Source of the DNA: Colwellia sp. MB3u-45
GTDB lineage: Bacteria; Pseudomonadota; Gammaproteobacteria; Enterobacterales; Alteromonadaceae
Reading direction: 5' to 3'
Assembly: GCF_014077005.1 (NCBI RefSeq)
Contig: NZ_JACGVC010000052.1
Coordinates: forward strand, 18,393-82,392
DNA: 64,000 nt
Every line of letters starts with the position of its first letter. Position 1 is the stretch's first letter. A program made the translations under genes and the position numbers. Under the pieces are notes generated by a model that saw nothing but the letters and a program-made list of their open reading frames with translations, ran no database searches and was not told the origin of the DNA. Positions 8,534-17,860 of this stretch are shown here, one piece after another.

Positions 8534-9780
8534 TAAACCGTCCGGTATTGAGTAAATTTTTTCTGCTAACACTGCTTAGTTTTTTTCTGCTTGCGGCCTG
8601 TAGTGATGAAAAGCCAGCAAAACGCTCAGCTTTGAAAGGGCTTAGTGATACGCTTGGCGATTTTGAGCAACCGACTAAAGACCATGTTATTACATTCGAG
8701 CAAGCACATGCTCCACATAAAAATTTCCAACAAGAATGGTGGTATTTAACGGCTAATTTAACCACGGAAAATGGTGAGGAATTGGCCGCGCAGTGGACCT
8801 TATTTCGTCGAGCAGTAGAAGACAAGCATTGGTACTTTGCTCATGCTGCATTAGCTGATGCAAACCAGCATCAATCGGCTTTTCGCAGCGGGCGCGAAGA
8901 GTTGGGTAACGTGGAAATTACCACACAACCTTTTAAGGCGGCAATTGATAATTGGCATTGGCAATCAACACAAGGGTTATTACCGGCTAATTTGCGCTAT
9001 GGTAATGTTATTAGTGCTGATACTACTCAACCGTTAGCCAGTTCATCAAAGCCACAGCCACTTGCGAATAAATTAACGGTTCAGCAGCCAATGAGTGATA
9101 AGGCAATTGTTGTCGAGCCAACTGTCGAGCCAACTGTTGTAGCGACAGCTGAGCAAGCACAAGGCTGGCAGGTAAATTTGAATTTAAGCCTGGATGAAGC
9201 ACTAATAGGAAAAACACCGTATTTCCTACAAGGCGAAAACGGCTTTAGCCAAAAACATCATAGCTTAGCGATCGCCAGTTATTATTATTCACAACCTTTT
9301 ATTAACGTGAGTGGCGAAGTGTTTTGGCAAAATAAATGGCAAAAAGTAACAGGTAATGCCTGGTTTGATCGTGAGTGGGGGTCACAAATGTTGGCAGAAG
9401 ATCAACAAGGTTGGGACTGGTTTTCACTACGCTTAAATGACAATACGGCGCTAATGGTTTACCGAATTCGTTCAGACATTAAAGATTACCTTTATGGCAG
9501 TATTATGCGGCGCGATGGCACAATTAAAACATTATCATCAAGCGATATCAGCTTGACTAGGATCAAAGCGAATACCAAGTTGCAATCATCAGGTGACAGT
9601 TCGCGCTATCCTGAGCAGTTTTCAATTGTCATTACCCAGGACGATATCGATATTGAGGTTAGCGTGATTAACAATAAACAAATTATGCGCTTTGGTATCG
9701 AGTATTTTGAAGGTATGGTGACATTTTCTGGCAGTCATCAAGGCAGTGGCTTTTTAGAAATGACTGGTTATGTAAATTAA
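8530..9780 (+). CDS. AttH/CrtC-like lipoprotein (lipocalin-type)
   Basis: A 416-residue lipoprotein with signal peptide and lipobox LLAAC (Cys about 24), then the QEWWYLTANL signature shared by AttH and carotenoid 1,2-hydratase-like proteins. Conserved WFDREWGSQ and GWDWFSLRL motifs appear in the C-terminal half. About 50 residues (roughly 160-210) form a low-complexity linker rich in P, V, T and Q with a duplicated VEPT. This linker separates the two lipocalin-like halves. The gene starts by ATGA overlap with the permease, so the three genes form one unit. The family's AttEFGH link to export is known; the reaction here is not. Confidence 0.85.
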   Translation: MINRPVLSKFFLLTLLSFFLLAACSDEKPAKRSALKGLSDTLGDFEQPTKDHVITFEQAHAPHKNFQQEWWYLTANLTTENGEELAAQWTLFRRAVEDKHWYFAHAALADANQHQSAFRSGREELGNVEITTQPFKAAIDNWHWQSTQGLLPANLRYGNVISADTTQPLASSSKPQPLANKLTVQQPMSDKAIVVEPTVEPTVVATAEQAQGWQVNLNLSLDEALIGKTPYFLQGENGFSQKHHSLAIASYYYSQPFINVSGEVFWQNKWQKVTGNAWFDREWGSQMLAEDQQGWDWFSLRLNDNTALMVYRIRSDIKDYLYGSIMRRDGTIKTLSSSDISLTRIKANTKLQSSGDSSRYPEQFSIVITQDDIDIEVSVINNKQIMRFGIEYFEGMVTFSGSHQGSGFLEMTGYVN

Positions 9781-10283
9781 GTTGGTTTTAAGTTAATGAT
9801 AGATATGTTATTTATTGTACGAATATGTTATTTATTGTATATATGTCAAAATAGAAACAATTCAAAGTAATAGCGATAATTTTTAATTTTACTTATGGAT
9901 TAAGTATAATGTTTAAGATTATAAATTAACGGGTGAAGTTGAATTCCAAAATAGGATCACTAATGCAACCCAATGACCTGTTTGATGAAACGAAATAACT
10001 GCACCTATGCTTTTGTTAATTATATCTATTAAATTAAAAATTTTTTAATTTAATAGATATTTAGGTATCTTATTTACTCAGCTTTTAGTTGGTTTTCAGT
10101 CAGTTTTTTGTAAAAGCTAGTATAAATAAACACCTGTGCGAAAAAATTTCAGCCTAATATCTATGACTACGGTCGTCGGTTTGCTTAAAATTAACCTTTA
10201 AAGCGGCTGACGAGTAGTTTGAAAACTCGCTCTATATAATAGACTTTTAATTTATATATTAAGCATTAAAGGAATAACGGATT
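9781..10283. other. AT-rich intergenic region with repeat and palindrome
   Basis: These 503 bases contain a 17-base direct repeat (ATATGTTATTTATTGTA at 9803-9819 and 9823-9839) and a perfect 19-bp palindrome at 10022-10060. No gene was seen. The promoter of the diguanylate cyclase gene is probably near 10240-10270. Confidence 0.5.
10022..10060. repeat. Perfect 19-bp AT-only-core inverted repeat
   Basis: Positions 10022-10040 are the exact reverse complement of 10042-10060 with a single spacer base. It could be a cruciform or weak bidirectional terminator, since the hairpin centre carries A5/T6. Confidence 0.75.
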
Positions 10284-12107
10284 TTGAATATCTTTAAGAT
10301 AGCAGTTAATAAATTTTTTATATTTCCTGTGATATATTATTGTTTTTTATCTGTAATTAATTCGGCATTCGCCAATGATTTGAACCTTACCTTGAATAGT
10401 ATTCAACCATCACATCATTATGCTTGTCCAGTGGACAAGGTGATAAGTGATAAAGTTGAATGGTTTTTAACAAACTCACCTGATTTATCGAATCAAGCAC
10501 GTTCAAAATTACTCTGGCAAAAATCGACTGTTATTTTCTGTAAGTATGGGGTTAGTGACGATTATTTAAGATACTTAAAAAAAATAACACTTTTGCCCAG
10601 TAGCGAAGTAAATAAGAATATTCTATCCATTGCTATTTATGATTTAACAAACTTTTATCATCGATATTCACCAACAAAAGCCTGCGATTTTTTGCATGAA
10701 AATAGGTTGTTGGTGACCAGTGCGTCACCAGGGTTTTTAAAGTACTTAGATATGGCTGAGCTTCAGTCTTGCGCTGAAATGACCGCAGTTGAGAAAATAA
10801 AAGCCTTTGTTAGGCTGCGGGAGGTAAATAAAGGCGATAACCCTTTTATAGCTAATATATACATGAGCATAGCTCAAATATATTCATCTCTGGGTCAGTT
10901 TACGCTTGCCGCGAATGAATTTAAAAAACAGTTGTCTTATATTAAGGATGATTTCGAGATACATTGGTCTTATTATTCTATTGCGACTGAATTATTAGAT
11001 GCAGGGGAAATTGAAGAAGGTAAGCATTATTTTAGAAAATTTGAATCAGCAGCCGACCTTTTCATAGACACTGAAGATTACAACGTTTTATTATTGATTT
11101 TGAAAATAAAAATTGCCTACATGGAAAAAAAGTTTGCTCTAATGTTAGTGCTTATTGATGAATTTGAGCCCTATCAAAGTAGGATTGGAAAGTCGCAATC
11201 CAATAATAAAATGCTCTTGTATAAAGCGATAGCCTGTGTAGAAAATAATCGAACTCAATGCATTAATAGCTTTATATCAAAGAAAGCAGAATTAATTAAG
11301 CAAACAAAAGCATCAAATCTGCGTTATCTGTATGAGTTTTTGACCAAATATTATATTGCTCAAAATCAGGTGGAAGCATCACAAAAATACTTTGAAAGTT
11401 ACATTAATATTAATCAGCAAGCTTTGATTGATCAACAAAACTCGGTTTCTGTTCTAGATATTGCCGAATTGCAACAAGATATAGTGACACTGGAACTTAG
11501 TTTAGTTTCAGCAAAAGTAGAGCAATCAAAAATCACTTTAGTTCTATCCGGTTTATTAATATTTGTTTTACTCGCTATCGGCTTATTTATATGGCGTGAA
11601 AAAAACAAACAAAAAATATTGTTAGAAACTGATGAATTAACCCGTATTTACAATAGACGCGCTATTTTTGAACAAATAGCGAACCTAAAAAACACCAAGA
11701 ACAATGATATACACGCTATTATCCTTTTTGACCTAGATAATTTTAAAGCCATTAATGATAAATATTCACATGTTATTGGTGATAAAGCACTGAGACATAT
11801 CGTCAAATTAACTAAAGATAATATTCGACAGCAAGATTTATTTGGCAGAATTAGTGGCGAGGAATTTGTCGTTTGTTTAAAGGATTTAGAAAAAGTATCT
11901 GCGCAAATTATTGTTGAACGTATCCTCAGTAGTTTTGAAAACAATCCTATGTCATTAAATGATGCAAAAGAGATAAGGGTTACAGCAAGTTTTTCCATTA
12001 CCTACATTGAAAAATCTATTACTGATTTTGAATCCATTTATCATAGCTTAGATAGTGCGCTTTCTAAAACAAAAGACCTAGGTCGAAATAGAGTCGTCGA
12101 AGTTTAA
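10284..12107 (+). CDS. Membrane diguanylate cyclase with periplasmic TPR-like sensor
   Basis: A 607-residue protein with a signal peptide (to about residue 30), a helical TPR-like periplasmic region (about 130-400), one transmembrane helix (about 420-440) and a GGDEF domain. DELTRIYNRR and FDLDNFKAINDKYSH are canonical. The active-site motif is SGEEF instead of GG(D/E)EF. An inhibitory I-site RQQD lies exactly five residues before it. It would make c-di-GMP from two GTP if the Ser variant is active, which other reported variants leave open. The TTG start follows AAAGGA at 10268-10273. The gene stands alone. Confidence 0.88.
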   Translation: MNIFKIAVNKFFIFPVIYYCFLSVINSAFANDLNLTLNSIQPSHHYACPVDKVISDKVEWFLTNSPDLSNQARSKLLWQKSTVIFCKYGVSDDYLRYLKKITLLPSSEVNKNILSIAIYDLTNFYHRYSPTKACDFLHENRLLVTSASPGFLKYLDMAELQSCAEMTAVEKIKAFVRLREVNKGDNPFIANIYMSIAQIYSSLGQFTLAANEFKKQLSYIKDDFEIHWSYYSIATELLDAGEIEEGKHYFRKFESAADLFIDTEDYNVLLLILKIKIAYMEKKFALMLVLIDEFEPYQSRIGKSQSNNKMLLYKAIACVENNRTQCINSFISKKAELIKQTKASNLRYLYEFLTKYYIAQNQVEASQKYFESYININQQALIDQQNSVSVLDIAELQQDIVTLELSLVSAKVEQSKITLVLSGLLIFVLLAIGLFIWREKNKQKILLETDELTRIYNRRAIFEQIANLKNTKNNDIHAIILFDLDNFKAINDKYSHVIGDKALRHIVKLTKDNIRQQDLFGRISGEEFVVCLKDLEKVSAQIIVERILSSFENNPMSLNDAKEIRVTASFSITYIEKSITDFESIYHSLDSALSKTKDLGRNRVVEV

Positions 12108-12357
12108 TTGCTTAAGTATAGTCAACTAAAGGCTCTAATAATCGGCTCTAATAATTTACACTTGGCTTTTTACGAATGGACCTAGATGTTCAATGTTGTT
12201 TCTGAGCATAATCACCTTGCTTGATAATCAGACTCTCTGCTTAATTGAAATTTACTGGCTAAACTTGTGAGTTAAGGCAATTTCACTCAGAGAAAAACTT
12301 TACGGTTGAAGCCTGTCAGCAATTAACTTACACTGCCAGTTCGTTTTTAAGAGAGCT

Positions 12358-12735
12358 TTGCCTGTGTTCAATCGCTTGTTAATTATAATGTTTGCACTAT
12401 TGTTTGCCGGTCAAACAATTGCTGCTGCCTTTGATTCACACCGTAGTCATCAGGAAACAGACGGCGCTCAAAACATTTCCCATCGCAGCGTAGACTCGTC
12501 ACATCAGTCACATCAAGAAGGTGCATTAACAGCGACTAATAATGCTGCTGATAATGCCGAGCAGGACCCATTCGATTGTCATCATTGCTGCCATTGTCAT
12601 GCACCGACAGGTGTTTACATTGCTAGTGATTCAGCATCAAGCGTAATCCATAAATCTAATGATAATATTTTGACCAGAAAAATAGCATTATTATCGTTTT
12701 GGATCACACCAGAACACCGCCCTCCAATAGTTTAA
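12358..12735 (+). CDS. Exported His/Cys-rich small protein (CzcI-like)
   Basis: A 125-residue protein with a signal peptide (LLIIMFALLFAGQTIAAA) and a mature part rich in His, ending in the cluster DCHHCCHCH. It looks like the small periplasmic proteins encoded ahead of heavy-metal efflux operons (CzcI or DUF2946 type), thought to bind or sense metal. The TTG start follows AAGAGAG; a GTG two codons later is possible. It lies 215 bases before the CzcB-like gene on the same strand. The metal role is inferred from composition and neighbours. Confidence 0.75.
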   Translation: MPVFNRLLIIMFALLFAGQTIAAAFDSHRSHQETDGAQNISHRSVDSSHQSHQEGALTATNNAADNAEQDPFDCHHCCHCHAPTGVYIASDSASSVIHKSNDNILTRKIALLSFWITPEHRPPIV

Positions 12736-12950
12736 AACTTACCTTAAATTTATAAGCACTTAAACGAGCATTTTTTGCGGGTTTAAGTATCTGGTTTATA
12801 AATCGGCATAGTGTTTTTTTTCAGCGAATTCAACAGGATTTCTTGTCTTTACGCTATTAATATCTGCGGCTATTGTTGAATGATAAGTTCAGCTAACTGC
12901 TTGGATAGTTTCGATTTATTAATCTTAAAAAGAAAATTAAGAGTATCAAC

Positions 12951-14441
12951 ATGCATAAGTTTTATATCAGCAGCCTCACTATGGCAGCACTATTTTTTCG
13001 ATCTTCAAATATCAGCTTTTTAGCAAATATCGCTATTTCTCCACGAGTATTAATGGGCTTGTTTAATGCGAAGCTACTATTGGTTTTAGTCTTGCTTGTG
13101 GTGTTTAGTGCTTCAGCGTTAGCCGTTAACATTGCACCCACAGCAATACCAAGCTCGAAATCAATAACAACCTCGCAATCAATAACAAGACACCATACAG
13201 AAGATGAACAGCAAGTCAGTCACCCCCTCAAGCAAAAAGAGCATGCTGCAGATGAAGTCAGCTCAAGACATGAAGATAAGGCTGAAAAACATTCACACCA
13301 ACATGGCAATGAAGCACAAACGCTTATAGGTTCTGTACAAAGCGCTAAATCAAACTCTAGCCAAGATCTGATAGAAAACGCTTTAAAAGGTAATGAATCT
13401 GCAGCAGCATCCCATAAAGAAGGTGTCAGCTTAAGCCCTGAAAAAATGGCGATTGCGGGTATTGAAGTTGCCGAGGTCTCTGCAAAGGTGTTTACCAATC
13501 ATGTCTATGCGCCGGGTGAGATTAAAGCTAATGGCTATAAAAGCTATATTGTTTCACCGCGCACTGAATCTGTGGTGGTTTCTCGCCACGCCACGTTAGG
13601 GCAGCATGTGGAAAAAGGCGATGCGCTAGTCACATTATTTAGTGAGTCTGTTGTAGAAGCACAAGCGAAATACCGTGTTGCTTATAATGATTGGCAAAGA
13701 AATAAAAAACTGGGTAAAGCGAGCGTTAGTGAGAGCCAATTATTAGCGGCCGAAACTGATTATATTTCGGCGTACAGTCGTTTGAAAGCCTTTGGTTTAA
13801 CAGAGCAGGCTATTGCCTATGTGGTTAAAAACAACTCGTCAAATAATCATTTAGAAGAACTTGGCGAATACACCTTGATTGCACAGCGGGCTGGTGCGGT
13901 ATTAAGTGATGATTTTTATCAGGGGCAACGGGTGTCTGCAGGCGACGCCATTATGGTGTTAGCAGACGAAAGTGAGCTCTGGGTTGAAGCACGGGTTTCG
14001 CCCAATAAGCAATTAAACTTACCCAAAGGTACGCAAGCTGTGATTGAAATGGCCAAGCAATTTTTTGTCGCCACTGTTATTCAAGAAGCGCACACCATAG
14101 ACCCAAAAACCCGCACCCGCATCGTACGTTTAGTGGTTAAAAATGACCAGGATCGTCTTCATCCAGGTATGTTTGTTAATGTAAATTTTAGTTTTAAAAC
14201 TGACACAAAAGTGATGGCCGTACCTGAGTCGGCATTGATGCGCTCAAGCGATGGTGATTGGACGGTATTTGTTGAAGATCACCCCGGAGAGTTTACCGCA
14301 GTAGAAATAACCTTAGGTCGTTCGTTAGGCGAATATCGAGAAATAATTGGCCTTGCGCCAAACACACGCATTGTTACTCAAGGCGCGTTTTTTGTTGCCT
14401 CTGAAATCGCCAAAGGCGGCTTTGACCCGCATAACCATTAA
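12951..14441 (+). CDS. RND efflux periplasmic adaptor, CzcB-like
   Basis: A 496-residue membrane fusion protein. After a long hydrophobic N-terminus (about residues 35-62, an anchor or signal) comes a His-rich stretch (KHSHQHGNE and surroundings) that may bind metal. The lipoyl/hairpin/beta-barrel core follows: TESVVVSRHATLGQHVEKGD, a short coiled hairpin and PGMFVNVNF. Such adaptors join the RND pump to an outer-membrane channel. It is 36 bases before the pump gene, so the two are co-transcribed. Confidence 0.9.
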   Translation: MHKFYISSLTMAALFFRSSNISFLANIAISPRVLMGLFNAKLLLVLVLLVVFSASALAVNIAPTAIPSSKSITTSQSITRHHTEDEQQVSHPLKQKEHAADEVSSRHEDKAEKHSHQHGNEAQTLIGSVQSAKSNSSQDLIENALKGNESAAASHKEGVSLSPEKMAIAGIEVAEVSAKVFTNHVYAPGEIKANGYKSYIVSPRTESVVVSRHATLGQHVEKGDALVTLFSESVVEAQAKYRVAYNDWQRNKKLGKASVSESQLLAAETDYISAYSRLKAFGLTEQAIAYVVKNNSSNNHLEELGEYTLIAQRAGAVLSDDFYQGQRVSAGDAIMVLADESELWVEARVSPNKQLNLPKGTQAVIEMAKQFFVATVIQEAHTIDPKTRTRIVRLVVKNDQDRLHPGMFVNVNFSFKTDTKVMAVPESALMRSSDGDWTVFVEDHPGEFTAVEITLGRSLGEYREIIGLAPNTRIVTQGAFFVASEIAKGGFDPHNH

Positions 14442-14477
14442 AGCCTAGCATGAGCGAAGAACCAAGGAATAGAAACT

Positions 14478-17400
14478 ATGTTTAATAAAATAATTGATTT
14501 TTCTGTCAACAATCGCCTATGGGTGATTTTGATGTTAGTAGCAACCCTGATTGGCTCAGTGTTTATTATTCCGCAGTTAAATTTGGATGCTTTTCCGGAT
14601 GTAACTAACGTACAAGTGGCGGTAAATACCGAAGCGCCGGGCCTAGCCGCAGAGGAAGTTGAACAACTCATTACTTATCCTATTGAAGCGGTAATGTACG
14701 CCATGCCTGATGTTGAGCAAGTGCGGTCAATTTCTAAAACCGGTTTATCAGGAGTGACGGTAGTTTTTAAAGCAGGTACCGATATTTACTTTGCCCGTCA
14801 ATTGGTTTTTGAGCGCTTACAAGCAGCGAAAGAACTGATCCCCAAAGGTGTGGGTACGCCAGAAATGGGCCCCAATACTTCAGGGTTAGGGCAAGTATTT
14901 CAATACTTACTTATTGCCGACAAAGACGCTGGTTATGACGCAATGGCGCTGCGCAGCTTAAATGACTGGGTAGTTAAATTATTACTGATGCCGGTTGATG
15001 GTGTTACTGATGTTTTGTCATTTGGCGGCAATGTTCGTCAATACCAAGTTAATATTGAACCTAGTAAATTACTTTCTTACGAACTTAGCCAAAGCGATAT
15101 TGTTAGCGCCTTAGGCAATAACAATAGCAATGTTGGCGGTTGGTACATGAACCGAGGCCAAGAGCAGTTAGTGGTTCGTGGCACGGGTTGGTTTAGTGGT
15201 GGCGCAGCGGGTATAACTGATATTGAGCAAGTGCCGGTTAAAATCGTTGATGGTACGGTTATTACCGTGGCTGATGTTGCTAGCGTTGAACTGGGTAGCG
15301 AAATTCGCCAAGGCGCGGCCACTATGACACGCCGAGCAGAAAATGGCGATATTGAAGTGTTAGGCGAAGTGGTTTCGGGCATTGTGCTTAAGCGTATGGG
15401 GGCTAATACAAAATCAACCATTGATGGCATTAATGCCCGGTTACCCTTAATTGAGCAAGCACTGCCAAAAGGGGTGCGCTTTGAAGCTTTTTACGATCAA
15501 TCTGACTTAATTGTAAAAGCGGTTAATACTGTGGTTGACTCACTTATTTTGGCGTTTATTTTTATTGCGCTTGTGCTGGCCTTATTTTTGATGAATTTAA
15601 GGGCAACCTTCTTAGTATTAATCTCTATTCCTATTTCAATCGCAATGACCTTAATGATCATGTCATATTTAGGTTTATCGGCGAACTTAATGTCACTGGG
15701 GGGCATAGTCGTAGCGATGGGCATGTTGGTTGATGGCTCAGTAGTGATGGTTGAAAACATGTTTAGACATCTTAACCGAGCAGATGAAGCACAGCTAAGT
15801 GCCGCCACTCTTGGTAATGAAAAGGGTGCCTTGTCTATAAATAATGCCTTTATAAATGGTGGGTCTATTGATACAGCAGACAATGACAGAAAAATAACTG
15901 ACAGCGGCCCAGGTGCTTTGGCAGATAAACGCAATGCTATCCCTTTGAGATTAAAACAAGCCGGCAAAGAGGTTGCTCGGCCGATATTTTTTGCCGCCAC
16001 CATAATTCTAGTGGTATTTATGCCGTTATTTAGCTTTGAAGGTGTAGAAGCTAAGTTATTTCAACCTATGGCCATTAGTATTATTTTAGCCGTGGTTTCT
16101 GCTATTTTTGTTGCTTTAATCGTCGTGCCTGCCCTAGCTACTTATCTGTTTAAAAAAGACGTTAAAGTACGTGAAAGTATTATTTTACGACCACTAGAGC
16201 GTTGGTATCGTCAAGCTTTAGCGCTTGCCATGAAACACACCAAAGTTGTTATTAGCTCATCAGTGCTCTTATTACTCAGTGCTATCGCCTTAGTGCCACA
16301 AATAGGCACAGAGTTTGTGCCTGAGTTAGAAGAGGGCACGATTAATTTAAGAGTGACCTTAGCACCGTCTTCAAGCCTAACTACCGCGTTGCAAGTTGCC
16401 CCAATATTAGAAAAAATGCTACTGACTTTCCCTGAAGTTGAATACGCGTTAAGTCGCATGGGACGTGCTGAAATTGGCGGCGATCCAGAGCCGGTAAATA
16501 ACATTGAAATTTATATTGGCTTAAAGCCGGTTAATGAATGGACCAGCGCTACCAATCGTGATGAATTACAGCGCCTAATGGCCCTTAAGTTAGAACAATT
16601 TCCGGGTTTGTTACTGAATTTCTCTCAGCCTATCGCGACCCGTGTTGATGAATTACTGTCTGGCGTAAAAGCACAATTGGCCGTTAAGCTCTTTGGGCCT
16701 GATTTAGATGTTCTCGCCTCGAAAGGGCAAGAGATAGAAACGGCTATTAAAGCGGTAGAGGGTGCGCGCGATGTGGCTATGGAGCAAATTGTTGGTGAAG
16801 CGCAATTAGTCATTAAACCCAATAGGCAGCAACTTTCTCGTTTTGGCTTTTCTGTTGCTGATGTGATGGACTTAGTTAAAAATGGTATTGGCGGCACTAC
16901 CGCAGGGCAGGTCATTAATGGCAATGAACGTTATGACATTTATGTCCGCTTACAGGAAAAAAGTCGTAACAACCGTGATGTTATCGCTGATTTACGTTTA
17001 CAGTCACCTACTGGCGCTTGGGTGCGCTTAGGTGATATTGCTGATATTTCGCTAGCATCAGGCCCGCCGCAAGTGCGTCGTGATGATGTACAACGCCGCG
17101 TTGTTATTCAAGCCAATGTACAGGGTCGAGATATGGGCAGTGTAGTGACAGATATTCGTGCGGCTATTGCCGCTAGTGTTGATTTACCTGCGGGTTACTC
17201 TGTCGTTATTGGTGGTCAATTTGAAAACCAACAACGGGCACAAGCTAGGCTCGCTATCGTTTTACCTGTGTCGTTAGGTTTAATCGCACTATTACTCTAT
17301 TTTGCTTTTGGCTCAAGCGGCCAAGCTCTACTGATTTTAGTGACTGTGCCCTTAGCGGTTATTGGTGGTGTGTTCTCACTGTATTTTTCAGGACAATATT

Positions 17401-17750
17401 TATCAGTACCCAGCTCTGTCGGCTTTATTACCTTGTTTGGTGTCGCTGTGCTCAATGGTGTGGTGATGGTAGAAAGTATCAATCAACGTATTAAAGCAGG
17501 CTTGGTGGTATCAAAAGCGGTATTTGAAGGCGCTACCTCACGGTTACGCCCAGTGTTGATGACCGCGATAACTTCAGCTTTAGGGTTAATTCCTATGCTA
17601 ATGTCAAACGGCGTAGGCGCTGAAATACAGCGACCTTTAGCGAGTGTTATTGTTGGCGGGCTAGTGACCGCAACATTGCTGACATTATTTGTTTTACCTG
17701 TGCTGTTTTCCTGGTTTTCAAAGGAAAAAATAGCGCAGTTAACGCACTAG
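14478..17750 (+). CDS. Heavy-metal efflux RND pump, CzcA/CusA-like
   Basis: A 1090-residue inner-membrane proton antiporter with the twelve-helix RND layout (FPDVTNVQV, GTEFVPELEEG, and a C-terminal six-helix block). The helix-4 proton-relay region reads AMGMLVDGSVVMVEN (413-427). It keeps Asp419 and Glu426 but has Ala413 where CzcA-type zinc pumps have Asp. About 60 residues (431-490) inserted after this helix are hydrophilic and longer than in typical homologues. The substrate is a heavy-metal cation; which one cannot be read. The partner adaptor lies upstream and a CDF exporter downstream. No outer-membrane factor gene is nearby. Confidence 0.92.
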   Translation: MFNKIIDFSVNNRLWVILMLVATLIGSVFIIPQLNLDAFPDVTNVQVAVNTEAPGLAAEEVEQLITYPIEAVMYAMPDVEQVRSISKTGLSGVTVVFKAGTDIYFARQLVFERLQAAKELIPKGVGTPEMGPNTSGLGQVFQYLLIADKDAGYDAMALRSLNDWVVKLLLMPVDGVTDVLSFGGNVRQYQVNIEPSKLLSYELSQSDIVSALGNNNSNVGGWYMNRGQEQLVVRGTGWFSGGAAGITDIEQVPVKIVDGTVITVADVASVELGSEIRQGAATMTRRAENGDIEVLGEVVSGIVLKRMGANTKSTIDGINARLPLIEQALPKGVRFEAFYDQSDLIVKAVNTVVDSLILAFIFIALVLALFLMNLRATFLVLISIPISIAMTLMIMSYLGLSANLMSLGGIVVAMGMLVDGSVVMVENMFRHLNRADEAQLSAATLGNEKGALSINNAFINGGSIDTADNDRKITDSGPGALADKRNAIPLRLKQAGKEVARPIFFAATIILVVFMPLFSFEGVEAKLFQPMAISIILAVVSAIFVALIVVPALATYLFKKDVKVRESIILRPLERWYRQALALAMKHTKVVISSSVLLLLSAIALVPQIGTEFVPELEEGTINLRVTLAPSSSLTTALQVAPILEKMLLTFPEVEYALSRMGRAEIGGDPEPVNNIEIYIGLKPVNEWTSATNRDELQRLMALKLEQFPGLLLNFSQPIATRVDELLSGVKAQLAVKLFGPDLDVLASKGQEIETAIKAVEGARDVAMEQIVGEAQLVIKPNRQQLSRFGFSVADVMDLVKNGIGGTTAGQVINGNERYDIYVRLQEKSRNNRDVIADLRLQSPTGAWVRLGDIADISLASGPPQVRRDDVQRRVVIQANVQGRDMGSVVTDIRAAIAASVDLPAGYSVVIGGQFENQQRAQARLAIVLPVSLGLIALLLYFAFGSSGQALLILVTVPLAVIGGVFSLYFSGQYLSVPSSVGFITLFGVAVLNGVVMVESINQRIKAGLVVSKAVFEGATSRLRPVLMTAITSALGLIPMLMSNGVGAEIQRPLASVIVGGLVTATLLTLFVLPVLFSWFSKEKIAQLTH

Positions 17751-17793
17751 TTTTATCGGGTTTAATCGCTATGGTATAAAATGTTTGTTTTTT

Positions 17794-17832
17794 ATAGCGT
17801 GATAATCCTCTTTATCACGCTATTATTTTATT
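17794..17832 (+). terminator. Hairpin terminator or attenuator between pump and CDF genes
   Basis: A perfect 12-bp stem (17794-17805 with 17812-17823), a six-base loop and the T-rich tract TATTTTATT. It sits 40 bases before the CDF gene, so it could reduce read-through into it. Confidence 0.8.
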
Positions 17833-17860
17833 GTTACAGATAAATATTTAAGAGGTAAAA

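Noticed and set aside
15497..16003. Long antisense frame (168 codons) inside the RND pump gene
   Set aside because: Shadow of the pump gene's codon usage; no start signal.
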